Source: Urbifossiella sp046350095
Lineage (GTDB): Bacteria; Planctomycetota; Planctomycetia; Gemmatales; Gemmataceae
Assembly: GCA_046350095.1 (NCBI GenBank)
Contig: JAXMBA010000007.1
Span: 310,001 to 374,000 of the forward strand
Reading direction: 5' to 3'
Length of the DNA: 64,000 nucleotides
Shown: piece by piece, positions 24,828 to 34,117 of the stretch
Position numbering within the stretch: position 1 is the stretch's first letter
Layout: every line of letters begins with the position of its first letter
Program-made: the position numbers and the translations under genes
Notes under the pieces: generated by a model
Databases searched by the model: none
Seen by the model: only the letters and a program-made list of their open reading frames with translations
Told to the model about the DNA's origin: nothing

Positions 24828-25919
24828 ATGCGTCGCCTCCTCGCGCTGTCCGCCGTCCTCGTCTTCGCGGCCGCCGCGGCCGCCGACTGGCCCCTGTTCC
24901 GCGGCGACGCGCTCATGTCGGGCGTCGGCACCGCCAGGCTCCCCGACCAGCTCGCCGAGCGCTGGAAGTTCAAGACCGGCGACGCCATCGAGGGCGCCCC
25001 AGCGGTCGTCGGCGGGGTCGTGTACGTCGGCTCCTTCGACAAGCACCTCTACGCCCTCGACCTTGCCACCGGGAAAGAGAAGTGGAAGGTGAAGCTCGGC
25101 CACTTGAAGGCCTCGCCGGGCGTAAAGGACGGTAAGGTTTACGTCGGCAACCTGGACGGCAAGTTCTTCTGCCTGTCGGCCGCCGACGGCAAGCAACTCT
25201 GGGCATTCGAGACGGAAGGCGAGATCACCTCGGGGTGCAACTTCCACGGCAATAACGTCCTCATCGGCTCCCACGACTCGACGCTGTATTGCCTCTCTCC
25301 CGAGGGGAAGAAGTTGTGGGACGTGCGGACCGACGGCCCCGTCAACGGCTCGCCGGTGGTGATCGGCGACGCCACGTTCGTGGCCGGGTGCGACAGCAAG
25401 TTCCACGTCCTGAACGCGAAGACGGGCGAGGAGATCGGCGCGATCGAACTCGACGGCCAGGCCGCGGCGACGGCGGCGGTCGTGGGCGACGCGGCCTACG
25501 TCGGCACGATGGCGAACCAGGTGGTGGCCGTGGACTGGAAGCAAAAGAAGAAGCTGTGGGCGTTCGAGGCTCCGACGCGCCAGCAGCCATTCTACGCCTC
25601 CGCGGCGGTGACCAAGGACGTGGTCGTGGCCGGCAGCCGCGACGCGAAGGTGTACGGCATCGACCGGGCGACCGGCAAGCAGGTGTGGAGTTTCACGACC
25701 GACGGCGTGGTGGACGCGTCGCCGGTGGTGGTGGGCGAGCGGGTGTACGTCGGTAGCCTGGCGCGGGATGCGTCGTTGTACGTACTCGACCTGAAGAGCG
25801 GGCGGAAGGTGCAGGAGGTCTGGGTGGACGGCCCGGTCTCGGGGTCGGTGGCGGTCGGCCCGGACTGCGTGCTGTTCGGCACCGACCGCGGCACGATCTA
25901 CTGCCTGGGCGCGAAGTGA
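24828..25919 (+). CDS. Secreted PQQ-like beta-propeller protein
   Basis: A 363-residue exported protein close in length to BamB. The signal peptide is MRRLLALSAVLVFAAAAAA, followed by DWPLFRGDALMSGVG. Regular blades then run from about residue 45 to the end, each with 'vYvGs.d..lyaldl.tGk..W', for example VYVGSFDKHLYALDLATG, KVYGIDRATGKQVWSF and LYVLDLKSGRKVQEVW. No catalytic motif is visible. BamB itself is a lipoprotein in the outer-membrane assembly complex; this protein has no lipobox and no Bam genes nearby, so a Bam role is not supported. It starts 120 bases after the alcohol dehydrogenase and ends at a convergent hairpin with cysK. Confidence 0.85.
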   Translation: MRRLLALSAVLVFAAAAAADWPLFRGDALMSGVGTARLPDQLAERWKFKTGDAIEGAPAVVGGVVYVGSFDKHLYALDLATGKEKWKVKLGHLKASPGVKDGKVYVGNLDGKFFCLSAADGKQLWAFETEGEITSGCNFHGNNVLIGSHDSTLYCLSPEGKKLWDVRTDGPVNGSPVVIGDATFVAGCDSKFHVLNAKTGEEIGAIELDGQAAATAAVVGDAAYVGTMANQVVAVDWKQKKKLWAFEAPTRQQPFYASAAVTKDVVVAGSRDAKVYGIDRATGKQVWSFTTDGVVDASPVVVGERVYVGSLARDASLYVLDLKSGRKVQEVWVDGPVSGSVAVGPDCVLFGTDRGTIYCLGAK

Positions 25920-25932
25920 ATACCGGGCGGTC

Positions 25933-25965
25933 GCGACCGGGCGGCGGGTGAGTCCGCCCGGTCGC
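25933..25965. terminator. Hairpin between convergent genes
   Basis: A perfect 12-base stem GCGACCGGGCGG (25933-25944) pairs with CCGCCCGGTCGC (25954-25965). It sits in the 56-base gap between the convergent propeller gene and cysK. There is no T-run, so termination may depend on structure alone or on Rho. Confidence 0.6.
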
Positions 25966-25975
25966 AACCGGGTCA

Positions 25976-26965
25976 TCAATCCTGCGGGTAGAGGGCCGTC
26001 GAGAGGTAGCGCTCGCCCAGGTCTGGCAGCACCACCACAATCACCTTGCCGGCGTTCTCCGGCCGCTTCGCCACCTTCACCGCCGCGGCCGCGGCCGCGC
26101 CGCACGAGATGCCGCACAGCATCCCCTCCTCCTTCGCCAGCCGGCGTGCCATCTCGAACGCTTCGTCGTCGGTCACCTGCACCACCTCGTCGATGACGGC
26201 GGTGTTGAGCACGCCCGGCACGAACCCGGCGCCGATCCCCTGGATCTTGTGCGGCCCCGGCTTCACCTGGTCCTTCGGCACGCCCTGCACGACGTGCTGC
26301 GTCAGGACCGGGCTCGCGGCCGGCTCCACGGCCACGCACTTTACCCCAGGCTTGCGTTGCTTCAGCACCTCGCCGCAGCCGGTGATCGTGCCGCCGGTGC
26401 CGACGCCGCACACCAGGATGTCGATGTTCCCGCCGGTGGCGCGCCAGATTTCCTCGGCGGTGGTGCGGCGGTGGACCTCGGGGTTCGCGGGATTCTCGAA
26501 CTGCTGGGGGATGAACGCCTTCGGCTCGCCGCCGAACTCCTGGAACAACTCCTTGGCCCGGTTCACGGCTCCGCGCATACCCGTCTCGCGCGGCGTGAGG
26601 TACAGCTTGGCCCCGAACGCCTTCAGCAGCCGCTGCCGCTCCAGCGACATGCTCTCGGGCATGGTGACGGCCAGCTGGTAGCCGCGGGCCGCGCAGACGA
26701 ACGCCAGGCCGATGCCGGTGTTGCCGCTCGTCGGCTCGATGATGAGGGTGTCCTTGGTGATCTTCCCCGCCTTCTCGGCGGCGTCGATCATGGCGACGCC
26801 GATACGGTCCTTGACGGACCACAGCGGGTTGAAGTTCTCCAGCTTCCCGACGACGGTGGCCCTGGCGTCGCCGACGACCCGGCGGAGCTTGATCAGGGGC
26901 GTGGCCCCGACGGTCTGGGTGATGTCGTCAAAAACGTGCCCGCGGAAGGTGGGGTCGGCGGCCAT
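25976..26965 (-). CDS. cysK: Cysteine synthase A (O-acetylserine sulfhydrylase)
   Basis: PLP enzyme making cysteine from O-acetylserine and sulfide in the cytoplasm. The 329-residue protein has the PLP lysine K52 in NPLWSVKDRIG and the substrate loop EPTSGNTGIGLAF (77-89). The phosphate-binding glycine loop is GVGTGGTITG, and it has the family's usual C-terminal serine/cofactor region (CGISCGAAAAAAVKVA). Asn-Pro-Leu-Trp replaces the more common NPxxS(V)K context (NPAGSVKDR), a minor variant. It stands alone; no cysE is adjacent. A possible AAGGA ribosome site precedes the ATG. Confidence 0.94.
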   Translation of the reverse strand: MAADPTFRGHVFDDITQTVGATPLIKLRRVVGDARATVVGKLENFNPLWSVKDRIGVAMIDAAEKAGKITKDTLIIEPTSGNTGIGLAFVCAARGYQLAVTMPESMSLERQRLLKAFGAKLYLTPRETGMRGAVNRAKELFQEFGGEPKAFIPQQFENPANPEVHRRTTAEEIWRATGGNIDILVCGVGTGGTITGCGEVLKQRKPGVKCVAVEPAASPVLTQHVVQGVPKDQVKPGPHKIQGIGAGFVPGVLNTAVIDEVVQVTDDEAFEMARRLAKEEGMLCGISCGAAAAAAVKVAKRPENAGKVIVVVLPDLGERYLSTALYPQD

Positions 26966-27059
26966 CGGCGGTCCTTCGGGAGGGGGATTCGGGTAGTCGG
27001 CTTTCTACCCCCCGGCCGCGGCCGGACAAGGACGCCGACGTGACGGAGAAGGCCGGCGG

Positions 27060-27416
27060 TCAGCCGGGCGGGGGCAGTGCGGCGAACACCTCCTCCAGCT
27101 CGCGGACGACGCCGCGGAGGCTGAGGTCGGCCATCTCGAAGTTGGTGTGCGGGGAGAACTCGCGGAAGTGCGCGGCGAAGTGGTCCGCCGCGCGGCGCAA
27201 CTTCGGCAGCTTCCCCTTGAGCCGCCGCAGGTAGTCGGCGTGGTCGCCGCGCTGGAAGGCCGGCTCCACGGCCCGGATGCTGTCGTACAGCGTCCGCGGC
27301 ACGTCGAGCATGTCCTCGTTCTCCTGAATCTCGTCGGCGTGCTTCAGGAACGTGCGCACCATCCAGGCGTGCGCCAGGATGGTGTTGCAGCGCTGGACCG
27401 CGTCCTCGGGGGTCAT
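27060..27416 (-). CDS. Small helical protein of unknown function, coupled to membrane protein
   Basis: A 118-residue soluble protein rich in charged residues and predicted all-helical, e.g. RRLKGKLPKLRRAADHFAAH. No family is recognised. Its ATG (complement of 27414-27416) overlaps the TGA of the upstream membrane protein gene (27413-27415) in an ATGA arrangement, so the two are translationally coupled and probably act together. The frame is open upstream to 28109 inside the membrane protein gene; that part is a shadow. Confidence 0.78.
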   Translation of the reverse strand: MTPEDAVQRCNTILAHAWMVRTFLKHADEIQENEDMLDVPRTLYDSIRAVEPAFQRGDHADYLRRLKGKLPKLRRAADHFAAHFREFSPHTNFEMADLSLRGVVRELEEVFAALPPPG

Positions 27417-28036
27417 GACGCGCCAGGGGTTTCGGGCGCCGGGGCCGCGGGCTTCGGCGCGCCCTTCCCGGCCTCCGCCTCCTCCTTCGACATCAGCACC
27501 AGGAACGTGCCGAGCGACACGAGCACGATGCCGGCCCACAGCTTCCACCCGGGCACGTCGAAGTGGAACACGGACCAGTCGCCGGACTTCGGGTCCGGGT
27601 GCCACACCAGGCTCAGCAGCGTGTTGATGAGCGGCGCCAGGCAGAAGATCAGCGGGGCGATGTAGACGCGGTACGTCGCCGGGTTCACGCCCTCGGCCTT
27701 CGCGGCGTCCACCGCCGCCTTGCTGGCGAAGATGACGCAGATGGCCCCCACCGCCCCGGCCACGCCCGCCAGGGCGCTGAACGTGAGGCCGACGGCGCGC
27801 CAGTCGGCCTTGGCGTCGTCGCGGACGGCCATCAGCGCGACCGGGATCATCACGGCGAGGAAGAAGTAAGCGATCCCGACGCACAGGATCGACGCCAGCC
27901 GGCCGCCGACGCCCACGGGCGTGCCGGCCGGGCTGAGCGGGCTGAGCATCTGGCCGCCGAAGAAGATCAGCGGCACGTACGTGCCCCACGCCAGCCCGGC
28001 CCCGATCACGTAGCCCCACCACGGCACGCTGTTCAC
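27413..28036 (-). CDS. Multi-pass membrane protein of unknown function
   Basis: A 207-residue integral membrane protein with about five hydrophobic segments: 7-26 (WGYVIGAGLAWGTYVPLIFF), about 47-68, 84-105, 121-142 and 166-185. It ends in a proline/alanine-rich tail (KPAAPAPETPGAS). The opening WGTYVPLIFFGGQ resembles the start of drug/metabolite-type transporters, but the protein is only about half the usual ten-helix length, so that relationship is uncertain. It is coupled by ATGA overlap to the small helical protein downstream and divergent from the glycerophosphodiesterase, with 83 bases between starts. Confidence 0.8.
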   Translation of the reverse strand: MNSVPWWGYVIGAGLAWGTYVPLIFFGGQMLSPLSPAGTPVGVGGRLASILCVGIAYFFLAVMIPVALMAVRDDAKADWRAVGLTFSALAGVAGAVGAICVIFASKAAVDAAKAEGVNPATYRVYIAPLIFCLAPLINTLLSLVWHPDPKSGDWSVFHFDVPGWKLWAGIVLVSLGTFLVLMSKEEAEAGKGAPKPAAPAPETPGAS

Positions 28037-28119
28037 GGACGCTCCCCTCGACGGCAGGCGGTTCCCGCGGCTTTTTTACGCGGCCGCTGCTATGCTGTCC
28101 GCACCCCACCGAGGTGCCG

Positions 28120-28911
28120 ATGCTTCACACGATCCTCACCGGACTCGCGATGACCCTCCCCGCCGACCGCGCCGTCGAGATCGTCGGCCACCGCGGGGCG
28201 TCGCACGACGCCCCCGAAAACACCGTCGCCGCGGTGAAGCTGGCGTGGGAGCAGAAGGCCGACGCCGCCGAGTTCGACGTGTACCGCACGAAGGACGGCA
28301 AGATCGTCGTCATCCACGACAAGGACACGAAGCGGACCGCCGGCGGCGTGAACAAGGTGGTGGCGGAGAGCACGCTGGCCGAGTTGCGGACGCTGGACGT
28401 GGGGGCGTGGAAGGACAAGAAGTACGCCGGCGAGCGCATCCCGACGCTGGCCGAGGTGCTGGCGACGGTGCCGGCCGGGAAGCGGGTGTTCGTCGAGGTG
28501 AAGCCCGGACCGGAGGTCGTGCCCGAACTGCTGGCCGAAATGACGGCCGCGGGGCTGCCGCCGGAGCGGACGCCGGTCATCAGCTTCAACGCCGGGGTGA
28601 TCGCGGCCGTGAAGAAGGCCCGGCCCGACCTGCCGGCGTACTGGATCGTCAGCCTTAACACGAAGGACAAGGCGCCGCCGACCGCCGCGGAGTTGGTGGC
28701 GAAGGCGAAGGAAATCCGCGCCGACGGGCTCGACCTCTCCGCGTCGCCGGCGCTGGACGCGGAGTACGCGAAGGTCGTGCGGGCGGCGGGGTTGAAGCTC
28801 TACGTGTGGACGGTGAACGACGTGGCCGTCGCCCGGCGGATGGTGGGGCTCGGCGTGGACGGCATCACGACCGACCGGCCGGGGTGGTTGCGGGAGCAAC
28901 TGGCGAGATAA
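28120..28911 (+). CDS. Glycerophosphodiester phosphodiesterase
   Basis: Hydrolyses glycerophosphodiesters to glycerol-3-phosphate and an alcohol. The 263-residue protein has the family signature GHRGASHDAPENTVAA near residue 25 (catalytic His, with Arg and Glu) and the metal-binding EFDVYRTKDGKIVVIHD with the second catalytic His. The C-terminal strand ends LYVWTVNDVAVARRMVGLG and GITTDRPGWL, typical of the barrel. The N-terminus has a weak hydrophobic stretch but no clear signal peptide, so the location is uncertain. ATG 28120 follows GAGG by about six bases; a GTG at 28114 is in frame. It is convergent with an aquaglyceroporin gene that could move its glycerol product. Confidence 0.92.
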   Translation: MLHTILTGLAMTLPADRAVEIVGHRGASHDAPENTVAAVKLAWEQKADAAEFDVYRTKDGKIVVIHDKDTKRTAGGVNKVVAESTLAELRTLDVGAWKDKKYAGERIPTLAEVLATVPAGKRVFVEVKPGPEVVPELLAEMTAAGLPPERTPVISFNAGVIAAVKKARPDLPAYWIVSLNTKDKAPPTAAELVAKAKEIRADGLDLSASPALDAEYAKVVRAAGLKLYVWTVNDVAVARRMVGLGVDGITTDRPGWLREQLAR

Positions 28912-28932
28912 CCCGGTTCGCCGCGAGCGCCG

Positions 28933-29652
28933 TCACGACGGAGCGAACACCGCCGTCGCGGCCAGCGCCGCCAGCGCGGCGCCGAGCAGCGGCCCCGCCA
29001 CCGGCACCCAGGCGTACCCCCAGTCGGACGGCCCCTTCCCCGGGATCGGCAGCAGCGCGTGCGCCAGCCGCGGCCCCAGGTCGCGGGCCGGGTTAATGGC
29101 GTACCCGGTCGTCCCGCCGAGGCTCAGACCGATCCCCCACACCAGCGCCACCCCCAGAGGCGCCGCCGCGTCGGCGTGCCCGACGAACGCGCGCCCGATC
29201 GCCGACCCGACCAGCACCAGCACAAACGTGGCGACCGCCTCGCTCAGCAGATTCGCGGCCGGCAGCCGGATCGCGGGGCCGGTGGCGAACACGGCCAGCT
29301 TCACGCCAGGGTCAGGCGTTTCGGTCCAGTGCGGCAGGTAGTGGAGCCACACCAGCACGGCCCCGGCGAAGGCCCCGGCCACTTCCGCGGCGGCGAGCCG
29401 CACCGCCACGTCGGCCGACATCGCACCCGTCAGAGCCGCGACGAACGGCCCCACGGGGTTGACGTATCCCTCCGCCCCGACCGCCCGCGCGGTGAGAACA
29501 CCGGCCAGGACCGCGACCGCCCACCCGGCCGTGACCGCGACCCACCCGGCGTCCTTCGCTTTCGACTTGCTCAGCAGCACCCCCGCGACGACGCCGTCGC
29601 CGAGGACCACGAGGACGGCGGTGCCGACGAATTCGCCGAGGACCGGGTTCAC
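28933..29652 (-). CDS. Aquaporin / glycerol facilitator (MIP family)
   Basis: A 239-residue six-helix channel. The first half-helix motif is NPV (YVNPVGPFVAALTG) instead of NPA. The second is canonical, NPARDLGPRLAHAL; the Asp after NPAR is typical of glycerol-conducting members (aquaglyceroporins). Hydrophobic segments span the whole length, beginning MNPVLGEFVGTAVLVVLGDG. The start is GTG 29652 with GGAGG about five bases upstream. The neighbouring convergent glycerophosphodiesterase suggests glycerol use, but the two are not co-transcribed. Confidence 0.92.
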   Translation of the reverse strand: MNPVLGEFVGTAVLVVLGDGVVAGVLLSKSKAKDAGWVAVTAGWAVAVLAGVLTARAVGAEGYVNPVGPFVAALTGAMSADVAVRLAAAEVAGAFAGAVLVWLHYLPHWTETPDPGVKLAVFATGPAIRLPAANLLSEAVATFVLVLVGSAIGRAFVGHADAAAPLGVALVWGIGLSLGGTTGYAINPARDLGPRLAHALLPIPGKGPSDWGYAWVPVAGPLLGAALAALAATAVFAPS

Positions 29653-29781
29653 GTCAGCCTCCGGGAGAGAATGAGGAGTCGGCAGCGTACCACCGCCCGA
29701 TCCGAGGTGCCAGCGCGCAACCGGCTGGATTCCCGACCCGCGTCCGGCGACAATAACACCTCTCCCGCCAGAGGGTCCGCC

Positions 29782-32673
29782 GTGTCGCGTGCCGGCCTCG
29801 TTTTGCTACTACTCGCCGCCGCCGCTCCCCTGCGGGCCGACGACCACTTCGAGAAGCACGTCCGCCCGCTGCTGGTCGAGCACTGCGTCGGCTGCCACGG
29901 CCCCGAGAAGCAGAAGGGCGGCCTCCGCCTCGACAGCAAGGCCGGCTGGCAGAGCGGCGGCGACGCCGGCCCCGCAATCGTGCCCGGCAACCCCGACGCC
30001 AGCCTGCTGCTGAAGGCCGTCCGCGGCGCCGACGGCGTCGAGCGGATGCCGCCGAAGGGGAAGCTGCCCGACAGCGCCATCGCCGCCCTGACGAAGTGGG
30101 TGAAGGAGGGAGCGCCTGACCCGCGCGTCGGCGGCGCGGCTACGGCCGGGGCGATGACCATCGAGGCCGGCAAGAAGTGGTGGGCGTTCCAACCGGTGAA
30201 GCGTCCGCCGGTGCCGCGGGCCGGCCACCCGATCGACGCCTTCCTGCTGGCGAAGCTCGAAGCGAAGGGCCAGACGTTCGCCCCGCCCGCCGACCGCCGC
30301 ACGCTGCTGCGCCGCGCCACCTACGACCTCACCGGCCTGCCGCCGACCGCGGAGGAAGTCGATGCGTTCGAGAAGGACACCACTCCCGACGCCTTCGAGA
30401 AGGTGGTGAACCGCCTGCTCGCGAGCCCGCACTACGGCGAGCGGTGGGGCCGGCACTGGCTCGACCTCGTCCGCTACGCCGACACCGCCGGCGAGAACAG
30501 CGACCACCCGCTGCCGCACGCGTGGCGGTACCGCAACTGGGTGATCGACGCGGTGAACGCCGACATGCCCTACGACCGCTTCGTGCGCGAGCAGCTGGCC
30601 GGCGACATCCTCGCCGCCCGCGGCCCGGCGGCGGAGTACGCGCCACGCGTGGTCGCCACCGGCTTCCTGGCGATGGCCCGCCGGTTCGACCACGACAGCG
30701 ACAAGGCGATGCACCTCACCCACGAGGACGGCATCGACACCCTCGGCAAAGCCTTCCTCGGCCTCACGCTCGGCTGCGCCCGCTGCCACGACCACAAGTA
30801 CGACCCGGTCACCGTCCGCGACTACTACGCCCTCTACGGCATCCTCGACAGCTCGAAGTTCTCCTTCCCCGGCTGCGAAGCGAAGCAGCAGCCGCGCGAC
30901 ATGGTGCCGCTCCTGCCGCCGGCCGAGTGGGACCGCGTGGTGAAGCCGCACCGCGAGAAGCTGGCCGCGCTCGACAGCGAGTTGCGGGCGGCGACTGCCG
31001 ACCAGGAAGCGTGCGCGAACGCGGTGCAGGCCGGGTTTGCCAAGTCGCGGCGCCCCGTCGGCGCGGGCGAAATCGCCGACGGCGGCGAGGGCTCGTTCGG
31101 CACGCGCACCGTGGAGGTGAAGGCCGGCGACCTGCTGCTACTGTCGGTCACGCCGCTGAAGAACCACGGCGCCGACACCACGCTGGTCGAGTTCGACATC
31201 GAAGCTGCGGACGGCGGCACGAAGTGGAGCGCGGCCGCGGACCTGGCCGACGACCTGCTCGCCGGGAACCCGCACGCCGACCGCCGCGGCAACAAGGGCG
31301 TGTGGTGGTTCTTCGACCTTCGCAACCGGCCGACTCTCCTGCCGGAAGCCGTACGCGACGCGAACGGCAAGGCGGGGTTGTTCGCCTGGCGTAACGGCGA
31401 CACGCCGAGCGTGGTCGTGAACAGTTCGATGACGGCGACGACGGCGTGGACCGAGCTGCCGCCGCGGTCGCTGTTTGTACACCCGGCGTCGAACGGGAAC
31501 GTCGGCCTCGGCTGGCTCAGCCCGGTGAACGGCACGGTGCGGGTCACCGGCCGGGTGAAGGACGCGCACCCCGGCGGCCCCGACGGCGTAGGCTGGGTAC
31601 TGGAGTGGTTCGCCAGCGGCCAGAACCTGACGAACCTCGCCGCGGCCACCGAGCGCCGCCGCACGCTGGAGCACCAGCGCGCCGAGCTGATGCGCACGGC
31701 CCCGCGGCAGGACGTGGCCTTCGCCGTCGTCGAGGGGACGCCGGCCGACGCGAAGGTGCATCTGCGCGGCGACCCGGAGAAGCCCGGCCCGGTGGTGCCG
31801 CGCCGTTGGCTCGAAGTGCTCGGCGGTAAGCCCGTCACGCCGAACGGCGGCAGCGGCCGGCTCGACCTCGCCGGCTGGATCGCGTCGGCCGACAACCCCT
31901 TGACCGCCCGTGTGATGGTGAACCGCGTCTGGCTCCAGCACTTCGGCCAGGGGATCGTGCGCACGCCGAACGACTTCGGCACCCGCGGCGCCGCCCCGAC
32001 GCACCCCGAGTTACTCGACTGGCTCGCGGCCGAGTTCGTGTCGAAGGGCTGGAGCCTGAAGGCGCTGCACCGCACGATCATGCTCTCGGCCGCGTACCAG
32101 CAGAGCGCCGCGGCCGCGGCGAACGAGCTGTTCGCCGGGTTCGAGCGCCGCCGGCTCACCGCCGAGGAGTTGCGCGACAGCCTCCTGACCGCCGGCGGCA
32201 ACCTCGACCGCACGCCGGCCGGGCCGCACCCGTTCCCGCCGGAGGCGGCGTGGGGCTACACCCAGCACAACCCGTTCGGCACGTTCTTCGACACCGACCG
32301 CCGCAGCGTCTACCTCGTCGGCGTGCGGAACCGCCGGCACCCGTTCCTCGGCCTGTTCGACGGCGCCGACCCGAACGCGACGACGCCGCAGCGGCAGACG
32401 ACGACGGTACCGACGCAGGCGCTGTTCTTCCTGAACGACCCGTTCTTCCACGCCCAGGCCGACCGAGTTGCCGCGCGGGTCACGAGCGGCGACGAGGCGG
32501 GTCGGGTCGATCGGCTGTTCCGGGTCGTGTTGCAGCGACCGCCGACGGCCGCGGACCGCACGTTCGCCGCGGGCTTCGTCGAGCGCTACCGCCGGACCGC
32601 GGACGACCGCGCGGCCTGGGCGGCGCTCGCGCGCGTGCTGCTGGCGAGTAACGAGTTCCTGTTCGTGGACTGA
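29782..32673 (+). CDS. PSCyt1 / DUF1549 / DUF1553 secreted cytochrome-like protein
   Basis: A 963-residue exported protein of a family expanded in planctomycetes. The signal peptide is residues 1-18 (MSRAGLVLLLLAAAAPLRA). PSCyt1 (about 22-115) has the haem motif CVGCH at C35. DUF1549 follows (about 150-360) with RRATYDLTGLPPT and a second CxxCH, CARCHDHKYDP, at C332. A beta-rich insert lies in the middle. DUF1553 forms the C-terminal third (ARVMVNRVWLQHFGQGIVRT, then SAAYQQS). The reaction is unknown; such genes sit beside DUF1501 and sulfatase genes, as here, and a polysaccharide-related role is inferred. The start is GTG 29782 after GAGGG. It is followed by the DUF1501 gene after 44 bases. 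Confidence 0.93.
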   Translation: MSRAGLVLLLLAAAAPLRADDHFEKHVRPLLVEHCVGCHGPEKQKGGLRLDSKAGWQSGGDAGPAIVPGNPDASLLLKAVRGADGVERMPPKGKLPDSAIAALTKWVKEGAPDPRVGGAATAGAMTIEAGKKWWAFQPVKRPPVPRAGHPIDAFLLAKLEAKGQTFAPPADRRTLLRRATYDLTGLPPTAEEVDAFEKDTTPDAFEKVVNRLLASPHYGERWGRHWLDLVRYADTAGENSDHPLPHAWRYRNWVIDAVNADMPYDRFVREQLAGDILAARGPAAEYAPRVVATGFLAMARRFDHDSDKAMHLTHEDGIDTLGKAFLGLTLGCARCHDHKYDPVTVRDYYALYGILDSSKFSFPGCEAKQQPRDMVPLLPPAEWDRVVKPHREKLAALDSELRAATADQEACANAVQAGFAKSRRPVGAGEIADGGEGSFGTRTVEVKAGDLLLLSVTPLKNHGADTTLVEFDIEAADGGTKWSAAADLADDLLAGNPHADRRGNKGVWWFFDLRNRPTLLPEAVRDANGKAGLFAWRNGDTPSVVVNSSMTATTAWTELPPRSLFVHPASNGNVGLGWLSPVNGTVRVTGRVKDAHPGGPDGVGWVLEWFASGQNLTNLAAATERRRTLEHQRAELMRTAPRQDVAFAVVEGTPADAKVHLRGDPEKPGPVVPRRWLEVLGGKPVTPNGGSGRLDLAGWIASADNPLTARVMVNRVWLQHFGQGIVRTPNDFGTRGAAPTHPELLDWLAAEFVSKGWSLKALHRTIMLSAAYQQSAAAAANELFAGFERRRLTAEELRDSLLTAGGNLDRTPAGPHPFPPEAAWGYTQHNPFGTFFDTDRRSVYLVGVRNRRHPFLGLFDGADPNATTPQRQTTTVPTQALFFLNDPFFHAQADRVAARVTSGDEAGRVDRLFRVVLQRPPTAADRTFAAGFVERYRRTADDRAAWAALARVLLASNEFLFVD

Positions 32674-32717
32674 ACGCCGCCGCGAGCGGCGCTGCCGAGC
32701 CATCCGAGATTTACTCC

Positions 32718-34091
32718 ATGCACCCGTCCCGCCGCGCCTTTGCCCGCTCCGCGGTCGCCGGCACGATGCTCTTTCCCGGCCTGCTCAGCGAGTTGCTCGC
32801 GGCCGACGACCCGCTCGCGCCGCGGCCGCCGCACCACCCGGCGAAGGCGAAGGCCGTCATCTTCCTGTTCATGAGCGGCGGCGTGTCGCACGTCGATTCC
32901 TTCGACCCGAAGCCGAAGCTGACCGCCGACCACGGCAAGCAGGTAACGTTCGACCACCCCGAGACGCGCAACCGCCCCGGCTACGAGAAGCTGTTCCTCA
33001 AGCGGCCCGACTGGGCGTTCAAGCCGCGCGGCAGGAGCGGCATGGAGGTGAGCGACTTGTTCCCGCACCTCGCGGAGCAGGCCGACGACCTCGCACTGAT
33101 CCGCTCGATGCACACCAGCCACTCGAACCACTACAACGCCACACTCGGGATGCACACCGGGTCGTTCGCAGCCGCCCGCCCCAGCATCGGCGCCTGGACC
33201 AGCTACGGCCTCGGCACGGTGAACCGCAACCTCCCGTCGTTCCTCGTGCTGGCCCCCCAAATGCCCTACGCCGGCACGCAGGTGTGGGCCGCCGACTTCC
33301 TCCCCGGGATGCACCAGGGCACCCGCGTGGTGCCCGGCGCGGAGCCGGTGGCGAACCTGCGGCCGCGCGTGCCGACCGACCGGCAGCGGCTCGAACTCGA
33401 CGCCCTCGCCGCGTTCAACGACGCCCACGCCGGCCGCGCCGACCCGCAGCTGGCGGCGCGGGTGCGGTCGTTCGAGACGGCGTTCGGGATGCAGGCCGGG
33501 ATGCCCGACGCGCTCGACCTGTCGAAGGAGACGAACGAGACGCTCGCCCTCTACAGCCTGGAGCGCGGCCGGGCCGACGGCTTCGGCTGGCAGTGCCTCG
33601 TGGCCCGCCGGCTGGTCGAGCGCGGCGTGCGGTTCGTGGAACTGATCCACACCGGTTCGTCGAACAACTGGGACTCGCACGGCAACATGGCCGACCACGG
33701 CCGGCTGGCCCGCGAGGTGGACCGCCCGATGGCCGGCCTGATTCGCGACCTCAAGCGGGTCGGGTTGTTCGACGACGTGCTCGTGGTGTGGACGACCGAG
33801 TTCGGCCGCACGCCGTTCAACAACACCGCCGGCAACCCCGGCCGCGAGCACCACAACTGGGCGTTCAGCTCGTGGCTCGCGGGGGCCGGCGTGAAGCGCG
33901 GGGTCGTCCACGGCGCGACCGACGAGCACGGCATCCGGGCTGCCGAGAAGCCGGTCCACGTCCACGACTTCCACGCGACGATCCTGCACCTGATGGGCCT
34001 GAACCACGAGCGGCTGACGTACCGCCACGCCGGCCGCGACTTCCGTCTCACGGACGTGAGCGGCACCGTGGTGCGGGACGTGCTGAGTTGA
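32718..34091 (+). CDS. DUF1501 domain protein, Tat-exported
   Basis: A 457-residue member of the DUF1501 family, which has the alkaline phosphatase/sulfatase fold. The N-terminus MHPSRRAFARSAVAGTMLFP is a twin-arginine signal. Family marks include FLFMSGGVSHVDSFDPKP early on, IHTGSSNNWDSHGNMADH and, near the end, VWTTEFGRTPFNN followed by the Gly-Arg-Glu-His stretch GREHHNWAF. Substrate unknown. It is the second gene of the DUF1549/DUF1501 pair, 44 bases after the first, and 26 bases before a sulfatase on the same strand, so the three form a probable operon. A signal for export of the folded protein fits its likely metal content. Confidence 0.93.
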   Translation: MHPSRRAFARSAVAGTMLFPGLLSELLAADDPLAPRPPHHPAKAKAVIFLFMSGGVSHVDSFDPKPKLTADHGKQVTFDHPETRNRPGYEKLFLKRPDWAFKPRGRSGMEVSDLFPHLAEQADDLALIRSMHTSHSNHYNATLGMHTGSFAAARPSIGAWTSYGLGTVNRNLPSFLVLAPQMPYAGTQVWAADFLPGMHQGTRVVPGAEPVANLRPRVPTDRQRLELDALAAFNDAHAGRADPQLAARVRSFETAFGMQAGMPDALDLSKETNETLALYSLERGRADGFGWQCLVARRLVERGVRFVELIHTGSSNNWDSHGNMADHGRLAREVDRPMAGLIRDLKRVGLFDDVLVVWTTEFGRTPFNNTAGNPGREHHNWAFSSWLAGAGVKRGVVHGATDEHGIRAAEKPVHVHDFHATILHLMGLNHERLTYRHAGRDFRLTDVSGTVVRDVLS

Positions 34092-34117
34092 CACCGGTCC
34101 CTCGACGGAGACTCCCC

